A stretch of DNA of 64,000 nt from Mesorhizobium waimense (GCF_003601975.1 NZ_QZWZ01000023.1:1-64000), one strand, 5' to 3'. Positions 47,227-57,712 are shown, numbered from the stretch's first letter. Numbers and translations are program-made. Notes: generated by a model not told the origin, from the sequence alone.

Positions 47227-47931
47227 ATGGAACCTATCCTCCTTTACGGCTTCCCCGCGGGAAGCTCGATGGGGCTCGTCGCTGCCTTCGAGCGCGTCGG
47301 GCAACCCTACCGGCTGTGCCGAGTGGACATGCTGGCCGAGATGAAGAACGATGCCTATGCCAGCATCAACGACCGGCAGGAAACGCCGGTGCTGATCACC
47401 GACGAGGGCAAGGTGCTCACCGAGACCATGGCGATTGCCGCATGGCTCGAAGCCCGCGACACGAACCGTCGCATCAGCTTCGATCCGCGCACACCGGAAT
47501 CCGACCGGATGCACCAGCTCATGGCTTTCGTGAACACCGGCTTCACCGCCGCCTTCAGCCCGCTCTGGGTGGCGTTGGAAATGGCGTCGCCCGATCCGGC
47601 GCTGCAGGCGAGCTTGCGCGACTTCGGCAGCAAGGCGGTGACCGAGCGCCATGACCGGCTCGAGGCCATGATCACCGACACCGACTTCCTGGTCGGTGAT
47701 CGGCTCACACTTGCCGACACCACGTTGATCGGCGTGGCACGCTGGGCCGAATTCCACGAGGCAATCGACGGTGCCGCCTATCCGAAGCTCGCCGCTTTGC
47801 GCCGCCGCATCGAGGCCGATCCGGCCGTGCGATACGCGCTAGGTGTCGAGGATGGCGAAAAGCCTGTCGGCTCGGGCGCCTGCCTGGGACACGTCCCGCT
47901 GGCCGAGGTGATCGAGCGCTTCGCCGCCTAG
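47227..47931 (+). CDS. Glutathione S-transferase-like protein
   Basis: 234 residues. Thioredoxin-like N-terminal domain (ILLYGFPAGSSMGLVAAFERVGQPYRL, cis-proline context ETPVLITDEGKVLTETMAIAAWL) and alpha-helical C-terminal domain with VGDRLTLADTTLIGVARW. It should conjugate or reduce an electrophile with glutathione. Divergent from the HxlR gene. Confidence 0.9.
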   Translation: MEPILLYGFPAGSSMGLVAAFERVGQPYRLCRVDMLAEMKNDAYASINDRQETPVLITDEGKVLTETMAIAAWLEARDTNRRISFDPRTPESDRMHQLMAFVNTGFTAAFSPLWVALEMASPDPALQASLRDFGSKAVTERHDRLEAMITDTDFLVGDRLTLADTTLIGVARWAEFHEAIDGAAYPKLAALRRRIEADPAVRYALGVEDGEKPVGSGACLGHVPLAEVIERFAA

Positions 47932-47942
47932 AACCGTCGGCA

Positions 47943-47969
47943 GGGCGGCGCCAGCACCTGGCGCCGCCC
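47943..47969. terminator. Hairpin between convergent genes
   Basis: GGGCGGCGCCA, five bases, then TGGCGCCGCCC is a perfect 11-bp stem, extended by GTCGG/CCGAC arms. It lies 11 bp after the GST stop and before the convergent TadG-like gene; the lack of a T run makes it a bidirectional stabiliser or weak terminator. Confidence 0.6.
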
Positions 47970-48043
47970 GCCGACAATCGCCTGTAAGGCGGCATCCCGG
48001 CAGAGCGTTGAAAGTCGCTACCCGCGCGGCGCGAAATACTCGC

Positions 48044-49267
48044 TCATTTCACGAGCGTGATGAGGCGGCCGGCATACATTTCGCGATTTCCAAGCAGGGC
48101 CGCGCAGTCCGTTCTGACCGAGGAGTTTCCCGTCATCTGCACGGTCTTGCCGACAAGCCTCAGACAGTCGCCCTGGCCGCTCATATCAGAGTTGCCGGCG
48201 TAGGAAATGGGTGCGTCGGGCGCATAGACGAAACCGCTGATCGCGGAATTTGCGCCGCCATTCAGCGTCACGGCGGACGTGTTCCCGTGGTCCTGGAAAA
48301 TGGTGATACCGGCATAGGGTCCGCTGGTGGGCGGGGAGAGGTCCACCGTCTCATTGGCATTTAAGTAGATTTGCGCGCCCTCCATCAGGAACAGGGTCAC
48401 GCCCTGGCCGGTCAGGCTGCCGTTCCCCCCGGGCTTTATGGTGGTGCCGCGCAGGATGTAGATACCCGGATCCAGCGTGATGTTTCCCGACAATGTCTTG
48501 TCGCAATAGGTGCCGGGCGACAGCGTGTAGGTTTTGCCGTTCGGGACGGGCAGACACAACGTGTAGGGGGGAGGGACGACGTCGGCCAGAGGATCGATGG
48601 ATTCGTATTGATGCTCGAGCGGCGTTCCGCAGGTGAGACTGGCGTTGGGCGGCGAAAGCCCGGAAGTGCCGCCGACAGTCGAGACGCAGCCCGCAGAAAC
48701 AAGCGCGGAACCGCCTCTGTTGACGGAATCGGACGCATCCGAGTTTGACGCGATCACGCAGCTGCTCATCGAGACATTGGTCGAGCCCTGCAGGTTCACG
48801 GCGGCGGATGCATGCGGATCGAGCGCCAGCACGCAGGCCTGCGCGCCGGGATCTATCTTGACCGAGGCCGAGCGGTGCGCCTGCCAGGAGGCCGAGCCGC
48901 CGATGAAGCTTGGTCGGCTTATGCTGGACGAAAGCGAGATGTAATAGGCGCCCGCGCCTCCGCTGGCGGTTGCCGAGAAGGCCGAGACGCTGCCCGAATA
49001 TTTCTCCTGGTCGACGTCGCGCAGGTTGGCCGCGAAGAATGTCAGCCCAAGCGCCTGGACTTCGCTAGCCGTCATGCCGGGAGAGTACTTCGTGCCGGCG
49101 GCTAGCCCAGCCGCGTCCAGCGAGTTCTGCAATTGCGCGGCGTCGTCGCTCGTGCCCACCAGATCGATGGCGCCAGCCACGCCAATCATGACTGGCAGCA
49201 TCGCTATCGCGGTCGCTATGGCAAAGTTGCCGCGCTCCGATAACCAGAAGCCTCTGAACGTGAACAT
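48044..49267 (-). CDS. TadE/TadG-like surface protein without vWA domain
   Basis: 407 residues. The N-terminus ERGNFAIATAIAMLPVMIGVAGAIDL is the membrane anchor and processing-like segment of TadE/TadG pseudopilin-like proteins. The middle and end are Ser/Gly/Thr-rich beta structure with paired cysteines (SSCVIAS, TCGTPL, CLPVPN, TYCDKTL) and FVYAPDAPISYAGNSDMSG, consistent with an extracytoplasmic surface protein. No tad assembly genes are in the window. It is separate in the same direction from the two larger TadG-like genes at 51-55 kb. Confidence 0.82.
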   Translation of the reverse strand: MFTFRGFWLSERGNFAIATAIAMLPVMIGVAGAIDLVGTSDDAAQLQNSLDAAGLAAGTKYSPGMTASEVQALGLTFFAANLRDVDQEKYSGSVSAFSATASGGAGAYYISLSSSISRPSFIGGSASWQAHRSASVKIDPGAQACVLALDPHASAAVNLQGSTNVSMSSCVIASNSDASDSVNRGGSALVSAGCVSTVGGTSGLSPPNASLTCGTPLEHQYESIDPLADVVPPPYTLCLPVPNGKTYTLSPGTYCDKTLSGNITLDPGIYILRGTTIKPGGNGSLTGQGVTLFLMEGAQIYLNANETVDLSPPTSGPYAGITIFQDHGNTSAVTLNGGANSAISGFVYAPDAPISYAGNSDMSGQGDCLRLVGKTVQMTGNSSVRTDCAALLGNREMYAGRLITLVK

Positions 49268-49547
49268 TGCCCCTTGCCCAAGCTTGTCTGCTTTACGTGG
49301 TACGCTAGGGGAATCTACGGGCCATTTAAGAAAACACTAAAATGCCGAATGGTAAAATGCCGTTCAATGGTTGACCAAAAAAGGCCTGCCGGCACGGTCA
49401 TATGAGCGAAGATGAACATGACGACTAGCCGCTCCAAGCCATTGACGCGGCGACATTCGCCACCAGATCTATTAGCGGGATTTTCTTGAAGTGGCAGCTA
49501 CGGGCGGCCATCCAGGCGGTGGTCGCCCCGACACACGGGAGGAAGGT

Positions 49548-50372
49548 ATGGCCGGCTTTCATGTCATGGCGGACGCACGTGGATTGCACGTGCAGCCCAC
49601 GGTGCGCCGCATCACCAATGCCGATCTTCTGGATGCGCTGCGGCTCGGCGTCGACGATTTCTGGGCCAAGCCTTCGCACTACGTATTCCTGTGCCTGATC
49701 TATCCGATCGTCGGCCTGATCCTGACGCAATGGTCGTCCGGCTCCAACGCCATCCAGCTCGTCTATCCTCTGATATCGGGCTTCGCCCTGGTCGGGCCGT
49801 TTGCCGCCATCGGCCTCTATGAGATCAGCCGCCGGCGCGAACTCGGCATGAGCACATCCTGGCGGCATGCGCTCGACGTGCGCCGCTCGCCGGCGCTGCC
49901 CGCGATCGCGGTGATCGGCATCATGCTGCTCGCTTTGTTCCTTCTTTGGCTATACACCGCGCAGGCGATCTACACCGGCCTGTTCGGCGACCAGCCGCCG
50001 GCCTCGATCGGCGCCTTCATCCGCGATGTTTTGACGACCAGCAAGGGCTGGACGCTGGTCCTGCTCGGCAATGCGGCCGGCTTCGTCTTTGCGGTGGTCG
50101 TGCTGGCAACGACTGTCATCGCCTTTCCGCTGTTGCTCGACCGCGATGTCGGCGCCGTCTCGGCCATCGAGACCTCGGCGCGCGCGGTGATGGCCAACCC
50201 GCTGCAGATGGCGCTGTGGGGCCTGATCGTCGCCGTGCTTCTGGTCGTCGGATCGATCCCGCTGTTTGCCGGGCTCGCCGTCGTCATGCCGATCCTCGGC
50301 CATGCGACTTGGCATCTCTACCGCAGGATGGTCGAGCCGGAGCGGGCGCAGCAGATCAGGCGGCCGATGTAG
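49548..50372 (+). CDS. DUF2189-domain integral membrane protein
   Basis: 274 residues from the ATG at 49548, directly after GGAGGAAGG. Six hydrophobic segments; VRRITNADLLDALRLGVDDFWAKPSHYVFLCLIYPIVG is the DUF2189 opening and LIVAVLLVVGSIPLFAGLAVVMPILGHATWHLYR the end. Function unknown; a possible helical-bundle membrane protein. Isolated, with a repeat following. Confidence 0.85.
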   Translation: MAGFHVMADARGLHVQPTVRRITNADLLDALRLGVDDFWAKPSHYVFLCLIYPIVGLILTQWSSGSNAIQLVYPLISGFALVGPFAAIGLYEISRRRELGMSTSWRHALDVRRSPALPAIAVIGIMLLALFLLWLYTAQAIYTGLFGDQPPASIGAFIRDVLTTSKGWTLVLLGNAAGFVFAVVVLATTVIAFPLLLDRDVGAVSAIETSARAVMANPLQMALWGLIVAVLLVVGSIPLFAGLAVVMPILGHATWHLYRRMVEPERAQQIRRPM

Positions 50373-50387
50373 CGGGCGCTCAGCTGT

Positions 50388-50532
50388 AGGGTGTGTTGAG
50401 ATTTCAGGTCAGGCCGAGCCGAGAATGGTGGCTTCCGAGAACCGGAGCGGAGCGGACTTAAAGCACGTGAGCACCGGAAGCGCAGGAAGCCGCCGCTCGC
50501 AGGCCGGCATCACTTGGACATCAACGCACCCT
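50388..50532. repeat. 145-bp inverted-terminal repeat element of Mesorhizobium type
   Basis: The ends AGGGTGTGTTGA and TCAACGCACCCT are imperfect inverted repeats, and interior arms such as GAATGGTGGCTTCC and GGAAGCCGCCGCTC pair as well. I recognise it as a dispersed element in this genus. It carries no coding capacity and its last two bases overlap the stop of the LysE gene. Confidence 0.7.
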
Positions 50533-51163
50533 AGCGCTGGGCGTCGGTCGCCATCCTGAGCGCCAGTGCCGTCAGCACGGTGCCCATCATCCAGCGCTGG
50601 ACGACCAGCCATAGCGGCCGCCCGGCGAGGAAGGTGGCGATCGAACCGGCGGTCACCGCGATGATGGCGTTGACGGTGAGGCTGATCGAAATCTGCGTGA
50701 CGCCGAGCACCAGGAGCTGCGACAGCACATGGCCCTTGCCGGGATTGATGAATTGCGGCAGCAGCGACAGGTAAAGCACCGCCACTTTCGGGTTGAGGAG
50801 ATTGGTCATCAGCCCCATTGCGAACAGCTTGCGCGGCCTGTCCTTCGGCAATTCGCGCACCTGGAACGGCGAGCGCCCGCCGGGCCTCACCGCCTGCCAG
50901 GCAAGCCATAGCAGATAGAGCGCGCCGGCAAGGCGCAGCGCGTCATAGGCGAAGGGCACCGCAAGCAGCAGCGCAGTGATGCCGAAGGCGGCGGACAGCA
51001 CATAAAACAGGAAACCGAGTGCCACGCCGCCAAGCGAGATCAGCCCGGCCTTCGGACCTTGCGAGAGCGAGCGCGAGATCAGGTAGATCATGTTCGGCCC
51101 GGGCGTCAGCACCATGCCGAGGCAGACCAGCGCAAAGGCGAGGTGGTTAGCGGCGTCGGGCAT
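50531..51163 (-). CDS. LysE-family transporter
   Basis: 210 residues, six membrane segments, motif GMVLTPGPNMIYLISRSL and LLNPKVAVLYLSLLPQF. RhtB branch exporters export homoserine, threonine or similar. GGAG lies upstream of the ATG at 51163. The stop lies in the edge of the repeat. Confidence 0.92.
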   Translation of the reverse strand: MPDAANHLAFALVCLGMVLTPGPNMIYLISRSLSQGPKAGLISLGGVALGFLFYVLSAAFGITALLLAVPFAYDALRLAGALYLLWLAWQAVRPGGRSPFQVRELPKDRPRKLFAMGLMTNLLNPKVAVLYLSLLPQFINPGKGHVLSQLLVLGVTQISISLTVNAIIAVTAGSIATFLAGRPLWLVVQRWMMGTVLTALALRMATDAQR

Positions 51164-51268
51164 CAGGGAGTCTCCGGGTGGTGGCGGGAACACTCACCAT
51201 GTGCCTTCAACAACCGCAAGGGCATGATGGCAGGAGCGGTTGCGCCAGCGCTGACGGCGAAGCCGCCC

Positions 51269-53180
51269 TCAGCTCACCACGCGCAAGTTCGACAGTTCGT
51301 TGGCGATTTCCTTGAAATTGTCCGACAGCGTGGCACCCGTTGCATTCCAGAACAGCTTGGCCGGCTTGCTGGCGTCCGTCGGGTCCTTGCGGAAGCGCGA
51401 GTCCGACGAGCAGGTCTTCAGTGCGTCCATCGCCTTTTTGTCGCCGGCATCGGTGCTCGACATGTCGAGCGCCACCGTCATCACCATGATGTTGGCCGCC
51501 TTGGCGTTGTTGCACAGCGTCGCCATCTGCTCGTTGAGCGCGAGGGTGTAGTTGCTGGACGAATAGTCGAACTGGCCAACATCGCTCGATGTGCCAGTGA
51601 ACAGTCGGGTCAGTGCCGTACCGAAATAGGCGAGGCCGGTATAGCCATAGGCGGCATAGGTCGACTTGTTGCCGGCCGGGTCGCTGCTTACCGTCGAATA
51701 GGTGTTCTCGCCGTCGGTGAGCACTATGACGACCTTGTCGTTGCCGCGCTCCGTCTCCGGCCGCCCTTCAGTGAAGGGTTCGGTGCTCGACACGGTGCGC
51801 CAGCCCCAGGCCATGCCTTCCGGCACGTTGGTGTTGCCGTTTGGCGCCATCAGGTCGATCGCCGCCTTGATCGCCGTCAGCCCTTCCGGCTTGGTGACGT
51901 CGGTCAGCGGTGTGATCGGCGTCGTGGTGCAGCTGTAATTCGGGCCAGCACCCTTCGACAGCACCGGCGCATCGATCGGCCGCGGCTGGAAATACTTGGC
52001 CATGTTGGATTGCCGCGTCTTGCCGGTGGTGCTTGTCGGGTCGTCGTTCCACCAGCTGTTTGCCGCGCCATAGGTCTTGGGATTGGCCTCATCCGGATCC
52101 TGAGTGATCTTCCAGTGGTTGCCGGGCTCATCGGGCGCGAACATCGGCACGAACATGGTTACCGGGTCGCCGACGCTGGTGCCGGTGTTGTTAGGGCCGC
52201 CGGAGGCCGGTTTGTCGTTGACGTTGTAAGGGTAGGGCCGGACCTCGACGCAGCCCTGCCAACTGGCGAACGGGCCGTAAGTGTCGATGTAATCGTATTC
52301 GTTGTGGCTGCGCTTGCAGGTGTGGTTGTCGCGGTACTCGTCGCAGACAACGCGCTTGCTGCCGACGATGCGCTCGTGGCTGGTCACCACCTTCATGTCG
52401 CGATAGAGCGAGAACCGGGTCAGCATCTGACCTTCTTCCTCGCCCCAGCCGGTGCCCTTCTTGTACCAGACGCCGTTGATCTTCTGGGCATATTTGTCGG
52501 CGCCATTGAGCGTCGACCAGTCGAAATTCTCGTTGTGGACCGGCGACAGCCCATAGGCGTCGATCCACGAGGCTGAACTGGACCGGCTTGTCGATCTGCT
52601 TGATCGCCGCCGCCTGCAAGGCCAGCGTGTCGACGAGCTGCTTGGCGGCCTGCTTGAGCAGGTCGATGCGCTTTTGCCCCGAACCGGTGCCGGCCGTGCT
52701 CATCGAGCCGGAATTGTCGAGCACCATGGCGACTTCCAGCGTGTTCTTCAGCCGGACTTCCGAGCAGACAGAGTAGCCGACATCGGTAGAGGTCTTGCCG
52801 ATCAGCATCACCGCCGCCGGCAGGAAATGGGGTTTGTACACCAGCGCCGCGCAGAGCTTCACCAGGCCGCCGCCGGTCGTGCTGCTTGGCAGCGTGACGT
52901 CGAGCGTCGTGTTGGCTGGATCGACACTGCCGAGGTTGGCCTTGATGAGGTCCAGCGCATAGGCCCTCAACTGGTCGTCGGTGGCGCCTTCGGCCAGGCG
53001 GCGAGCGGTGGCGAAGTTGGCGGCGTCGAGCGCGTTCACCACCCTCTGCTTCTCGTTGGTCATTCCCGCGAAGTCGATGGCCAACGCCACGCCGCCCATC
53101 AGCGGCACCATGGCGAGCACGGTCATGAGGGCATAGTTGCCGCGCCGGTCGCGGCGGAAGTCACGCCAGAGTTCACGCAT
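51269..53180 (-). pseudogene. TadG-like protein with von Willebrand A domain, internal ~50-nt deletion
   Basis: The first part (53180-52590) encodes the TadE-like anchor (RRDRRGNYALMTVLAMVPLMGGVALAIDF) and the start of a vWA domain with MIDAS VLDNSGSM. After KPVQFS the frame is lost: the expected residues SWIDAYGLSPVHNENFDW continue in another frame to 51269. Compared with the paralogue at 53382-55300, exactly 50 nt (about 17 codons, LVPFAASV...) are missing, which also restores a multiple of three for the total length. It would be a large secreted or surface protein of about 653 residues; late LTDGENTYSTV is the vWA helix region. Real deletion or assembly collapse must be tested. Confidence 0.8.
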
Positions 53181-53381
53181 TTTATGTAACGGGCCCGCCT
53201 GCGGATTCTTTAATGCGGCCACAGTTTCACAAAACCCTGAAGGACGGATTTGGGAAACCGATCGATTGCGCCCTCGGTGCTTCACTGAATGGGTAACCAA
53301 CGGGGCAGGGGGCAAGGCAGTCGCTCCATGAAAACGCCCCGCCGGAAGGCAAGGGCGCGCCTGGCATTGATGGCCAGTCGA

Positions 53382-55300
53382 TCAGCTGACGATGCGCAGG
53401 TTCGACAGTTCGTTGCCGATCGCCTTGAAATCGTCCGACAGCGTCGCACCAGTCGAATTCCAGAACAGCTTCGCGGGCTTGCTCGGGTCGGTCGGATTCG
53501 TGCGGAAGCGCGAGTCCGACGAGCATGTCTTCAACGCGGCCATCTGGGCTGCTTCGGTTGTATTTGCCGAATCCAGGTCGAGCGCTATGGTCATGACCAC
53601 TATGTTGGCGGCCTTGGCGTTGTCGCAGAGCGTGACGAAATGCTCGTTCATCGCCTTGGTGTAGTTGGCGTTCGAGTAGTCATCCTTGGCGACCTTGTCG
53701 CTGGTTCCAAGCAACGGACGGCCATAGGTGTAGGTGCTGCCAAACGGCTTGGTCTGGTTGGGGTAGGCAAGATATCCCAACGACGAGTAGATGGCCTTGG
53801 CGCCGGCGAGGTCGTTGCCGCCCTTGTTCCAGTTCGTGCCCGAATAGGTCTGCGCGGTCACCGAGGTTGGCGTGTAGTACGTGTTGGCGCCGTCGGTCAG
53901 CACGATCAGGACCTTGTCGTTACCTCTTTCGGTCTCGGGCCGGCCTTCGGTGAACGGGGCCGTGCTGGAAAGGGTCCGCCAGCCCCAGGCCATGCCTTCC
54001 GGCACATTGGTGGCGCCAACATCGACCATGGCGTCGATGGCCGTCTTGACCGCCGTCGCGCCTTCCGCGACCGACACGTCGGTCAGTGGCGTGATCGCGG
54101 TTGTGCTGCAGCTCGTGTTCGGTCCGGCATTGCTGCCATAGGCCGAGGTCACCTTGGTGCCGGGGGTGAAGTATTTCGGCATGTACTTCTGACGTGTGGC
54201 GTTGTTGCTGCTTGTCGTGACGTCGAGATGCCAGTTGTTGTTTGCCGGGCGCGAGTTGCTGTCTACATTGTCAGTTTCGTCGGGCGCGAACATCGGCACG
54301 AATAATGTGGCCGGCGTCGACGTTGAGGCAGCCGTGTCCTCGATGTTGTAGGGATGGGGGCGGGATTCGACGCAACCGCTCCAGCTCGCGATAGGCGCAT
54401 AGGTTATATTGGACGTGCAGATGCCGTTCGAGGCCGTGCACGCCGAAATGCGCGTCATCCATTTATAGAGCGAAGAGCGGGCAGCGGCTTGTCCTTCTGC
54501 GTCGCGTCCCAAGACGAACCACGCGCATACCAGACTGAGCCGACCTTCTCGGCATACTGGTTCGGGTAGCTTGCCTTGCTGAGCGTCGTCCAGTCGAAAT
54601 TCTCGTGCTGGATGGGCGAGATGCCGGTCGTGTCCATCCAGGTCGCAAATTCGTAGGTCGAGCCGACATTGACCGAGGCGGCGAACGGCACCAGGCTGAA
54701 CTGAACCGGTTTGGTAACCTGCTTCATCGCCTGGGCCTGAACGGCAAGCTGGTCGACCAACTGCTTGGCCGCGGTCTTGAGAAGGTCGAACCTGACTTGG
54801 CTCGAGCCGTGGCCGAGTTCGGTCATCGAGCCGGAATTGTCGAGCACGAGCGCGACTTCCAATGAATTTCTGAGGCGGATCTCCGATCTCGCACTGAAAT
54901 CGATTTCGGTGGCGGTGGCGGGCTTGCCGATCAACATGGCCGCAGCTGGCAGGAAGTAGGGCTGATATTTCAGCGCAGCCTCGAGCACCAGCGTGCCGCC
55001 ACCGGTATTGTTCTTCGGCAGCGTTACGGTCAGCGTCGTATTGGCAGGCTTGACGTGCCTCAGATTGACCTCGAAGAAGTTCTTGGCGTAGGCCTTGACG
55101 GAGTCATCACTCGCGCCGGAAACGATCTGCTGGGCCGTGGCCAGGCCGGCGGCATCAAGCGCGTTCAGCGTTTCCTGCCGCTGCCGCACCAGTTCCGCAT
55201 AGTCGACGGCCAGCGCCACGCCGCCCATCAGCGGCACCATGGTGATAACGGTCATCAAGGCATAATTGCCGCGCCTGTCGCGCGTAAACCTGCGGATCAT
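53382..55300 (-). pseudogene. TadG-like protein with von Willebrand A domain, frameshift in a G run
   Basis: The ATG at 55300 starts RRFTRDRRGNYALMTVITMVPLMGGVALAVDY, a TadE-like anchor, followed by a vWA domain with MIDAS DNSGSMTELG, an intact PFAASVNVGSTYEFATWMDTTG loop, and in the other frame RSSLYKWMTRIS..., EGRPETERGNDKVLIVLTDGANTYYTP and a common C-terminus ETSSSDSRFR-like ending NLRIVS. Adding one base to the G/C run at 54479-54481 gives KDKPLPRSSLYKW and an uninterrupted 639-residue protein. Sequencing error is likely. The protein would be displayed by or assembled into a Flp-type system or act as an adhesin. Confidence 0.83.
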
Positions 55301-55595
55301 TGTCTTTAGCCCCCGCTAATGTACGACCTTAGTCGCAATCGATCTACGACCATGGTCACAGATCGCTAAATTTCACGTTGCTCGAAAGCATCAAGGTCGC
55401 GCCGCCTTTTTGACTGCGCGTTAACCCTGTGGTGCCGGATCAGCCTTCGAGGGGGTGATGCCGCGCCCTTGACCGCCAGCCCCGCCGCCGATGGCGAAAG
55501 CTGGTGACAGGATGAGGCGCTTCCGCTAATGCGGGACCGGCCGCGGCGGACCGTCGGCGGCGGCCTTCGCAACGAACACGATTTGGGAAAACGGC

Positions 55596-56456
55596 ATGGC
55601 GAATTCGCCCGACATTATCGGCTCGCTCGCGGATTTGTCGGGAGCCTACGCGGCTATTCTCTGCGATGTCTGGGGCGTGGTGCACAATGGCGAATGGCAT
55701 TTCCCGGCTGCGGCCGAGGCTCTGGCCGTCGCGCGCGCGGCGAAGCTGCCGGTCGTGCTGATCACCAATTCGCCGCGCCGCAGTGCCGACGTTGTGGCGC
55801 AGATGAACGCGATAGGTGTCCCGCAGACCGCCTATGACCGCGTCGTCACCTCCGGCGACGTCACCCGCGACCTGATCGCCGAGGGTCCCAGAAAGATCTT
55901 CCATATCGGCGCCGACCGCGATTTCACCCTCTATGACGGCCTCGACGTCGATCTTGTCGAGGAGTTCGAGGCCACCGGCGTGGTCTGCACCGGCCTGTTC
56001 GACGACGAGGCGGAGAAGCCTGAGGACTACGCTGAGCTGCTGCGGCGGCTGCGGGCCAGGAACCTGCCATTCATCTGCGCCAATCCCGACATCATGGTCG
56101 AGCGCGGCGAGCGCATGATCTGGTGTGCGGGCGCGCTGGCCCGCGACTATGCCCAGCTCGGCGGACGCACGCTGATCGCCGGCAAACCCTACGCGCCGGT
56201 CTATGAGGTCGCGATGCGCGAGGTCGCCCTGCTGCTCGGCCGTCCGGTCGAGCGCTCAAAGGTGCTGGCCATTGGCGACGGCATGATGACCGACATCAAG
56301 GGCGCGGCCGACAACGGTTTCGACGTGCTCTATGTCTCCGGCGGTATCCACGCACGCGACTATGGCGATGCGCTGCAGCCCGACCCCGCCAGGCTCGCGG
56401 CCTTTCTCGAAAAGCATGGCTATCAGCCGGTCGCGGTCATTCCGAGACTGCAATAG
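55596..56456 (+). CDS. TIGR01459-type HAD-superfamily hydrolase (class IIA)
   Basis: 286 residues: motif I CDVWGVVHNG, motif II ITNSPRRS, motif III/IV GKPYAPVYEVAMRE and AIGDGMMTDIKGA. The cap arrangement is that of NagD-like class IIA phosphatases. Family members adjacent to ribF and ileS are conserved in many alphaproteobacteria. The likely substrate is a phosphorylated sugar or nucleotide. It is 36 bp before ribF. Confidence 0.9.
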   Translation: MANSPDIIGSLADLSGAYAAILCDVWGVVHNGEWHFPAAAEALAVARAAKLPVVLITNSPRRSADVVAQMNAIGVPQTAYDRVVTSGDVTRDLIAEGPRKIFHIGADRDFTLYDGLDVDLVEEFEATGVVCTGLFDDEAEKPEDYAELLRRLRARNLPFICANPDIMVERGERMIWCAGALARDYAQLGGRTLIAGKPYAPVYEVAMREVALLLGRPVERSKVLAIGDGMMTDIKGAADNGFDVLYVSGGIHARDYGDALQPDPARLAAFLEKHGYQPVAVIPRLQ

Positions 56457-56491
56457 GGGAGTAGGATCGCCCCGATGACGGAAGTCTCAGA

Positions 56492-57475
56492 ATGACCGAT
56501 GCCTTCGAACGCGTTACCGCAACATCGCCGCTGCCGGCCCATTTGCGCGGCGGCGTGGTGGCGATCGGCAATTTCGACGGCGTCCATCGCGGCCACCAGG
56601 CGGTGCTTGACCGCGCGCTTGCCGAAGCGCGGCGGCGCGGCGCGCCGCCTCTGGTGCTGAGCTTCGAGCCGCATCCGCGAAAGGTGTTCAGGCCCGATAT
56701 CCCGCTGTTCGTGCTGACACCGCCGCCGATGAAGGCGCGTCTCCTGTCGCATCTGGGCTTTGCCGCTCTGGTCGAACAGCCGTTCACGCGCGATTTTGCT
56801 TCGCTGTCGGCAGAAGCCTTCGTGACCGGCGTTCTGGAAGAAAACCTCGGCATAACCCATGCCGTCACCGGCTTCGACTTCCACTTCGGCAAGGACCGCC
56901 AGGGCGGCCCCGCCTTCCTGATGGCCGCCGGCGAGCGCCATGGCTTCGGCGTTACCCTGGTCGATGCGTTTCGCGACGAGGGCGCCGAGGTTGTGTCGTC
57001 GAGCCGTATCCGCGCGCTCCTGTGCGAAGGCGAGGTGGCCGAGGCCGCCGGCCTGCTCGGCTATCGCTTCACCGTCGAGAGTGAAGTGATCGGTGGCCAG
57101 CGGCTTGGCCGGACCCTGGGCTTCCCGACAGCCAATATGAGGCTTTCGCCGGAAGCCACTCTGAAGGAAGGCATTTATGCCGTCCGCTTCCGCCGCGCCG
57201 ACGGCACGCTGCATAACGGCGTCGCCAGCTTCGGGCGCCGGCCGACGGTCGACGACAACGGCGCGCCGCTGCTTGAGACTTTCGTCTTCGATTTCTCCGG
57301 CGATCTCTATGGCGAGACCTGCGAGGTGTCGTTCTTCGGCTTCCTGCGCACGGAGGTGAAGTTCGACGGACTCGACGCGCTGGTCGCGCAGATGAAGCGC
57401 GACGAGGTCGAGGCGAGGGCGCTGCTCGCCGGCGTCCGTCCGCTTTCGGATCTGGATAGCGCGATCGCCTTTTGA
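56492..57475 (+). CDS. ribF: Bifunctional riboflavin kinase / FAD synthetase
   Basis: 327 residues. N-terminal FAD synthetase with GNFDGVHRGHQAVLD (HxGH-like) and SSSRIRALLCEG, and a C-terminal flavokinase with GQRLGRTLGFPTANMRL and EGIYAVRF. It converts riboflavin to FMN and then FAD. It is in the HAD-ribF part of a conserved core block; ileS follows 5 kb later, after inserted genes. Confidence 0.96.
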   Translation: MTDAFERVTATSPLPAHLRGGVVAIGNFDGVHRGHQAVLDRALAEARRRGAPPLVLSFEPHPRKVFRPDIPLFVLTPPPMKARLLSHLGFAALVEQPFTRDFASLSAEAFVTGVLEENLGITHAVTGFDFHFGKDRQGGPAFLMAAGERHGFGVTLVDAFRDEGAEVVSSSRIRALLCEGEVAEAAGLLGYRFTVESEVIGGQRLGRTLGFPTANMRLSPEATLKEGIYAVRFRRADGTLHNGVASFGRRPTVDDNGAPLLETFVFDFSGDLYGETCEVSFFGFLRTEVKFDGLDALVAQMKRDEVEARALLAGVRPLSDLDSAIAF

Positions 57476-57507
57476 CCTACCGCTTCAGCGCAAGATGGTC
57501 GGCTTTT

Positions 57508-57683
57508 GACCGATATTGTTGAAAAAGTCCGCCGCACCGCAATGTCGCCACCGATTATAGAATCCCTTTCCATCCCAGCGTATTGCATGGAATCAGGATT
57601 CAATTTTGGGTCTTTGCGGAAACACCATTCTACGCAAATGCCATTTGCAGCCGCGACCCGGACTTTTTCAACGGTATCGACCC
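57508..57683. mobile_element. MITE-like element with ~24-bp terminal inverted repeats
   Basis: GACCGATATTGTTGAAAAAGTCCG (left, given here only in part: ...GTTGAAAAAGTCCG) at 57508-57531 is the inverted repeat of the right end CGGACTTTTTCAACGG... at 57659-57683. About 175 bp in total, with no transposase gene. This is the structure of a miniature inverted-repeat element mobilised in trans, or a deleted insertion sequence. Confidence 0.75.
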
Positions 57684-57712
57684 AAAGAGGCCGTCCAGTC
57701 ACGAGTAACCGA

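Noticed and set aside
57506..57702. Open frames on both strands across the MITE-like element
   Set aside because: They are symmetric translations of the terminal inverted repeats and contain no family-like motif.
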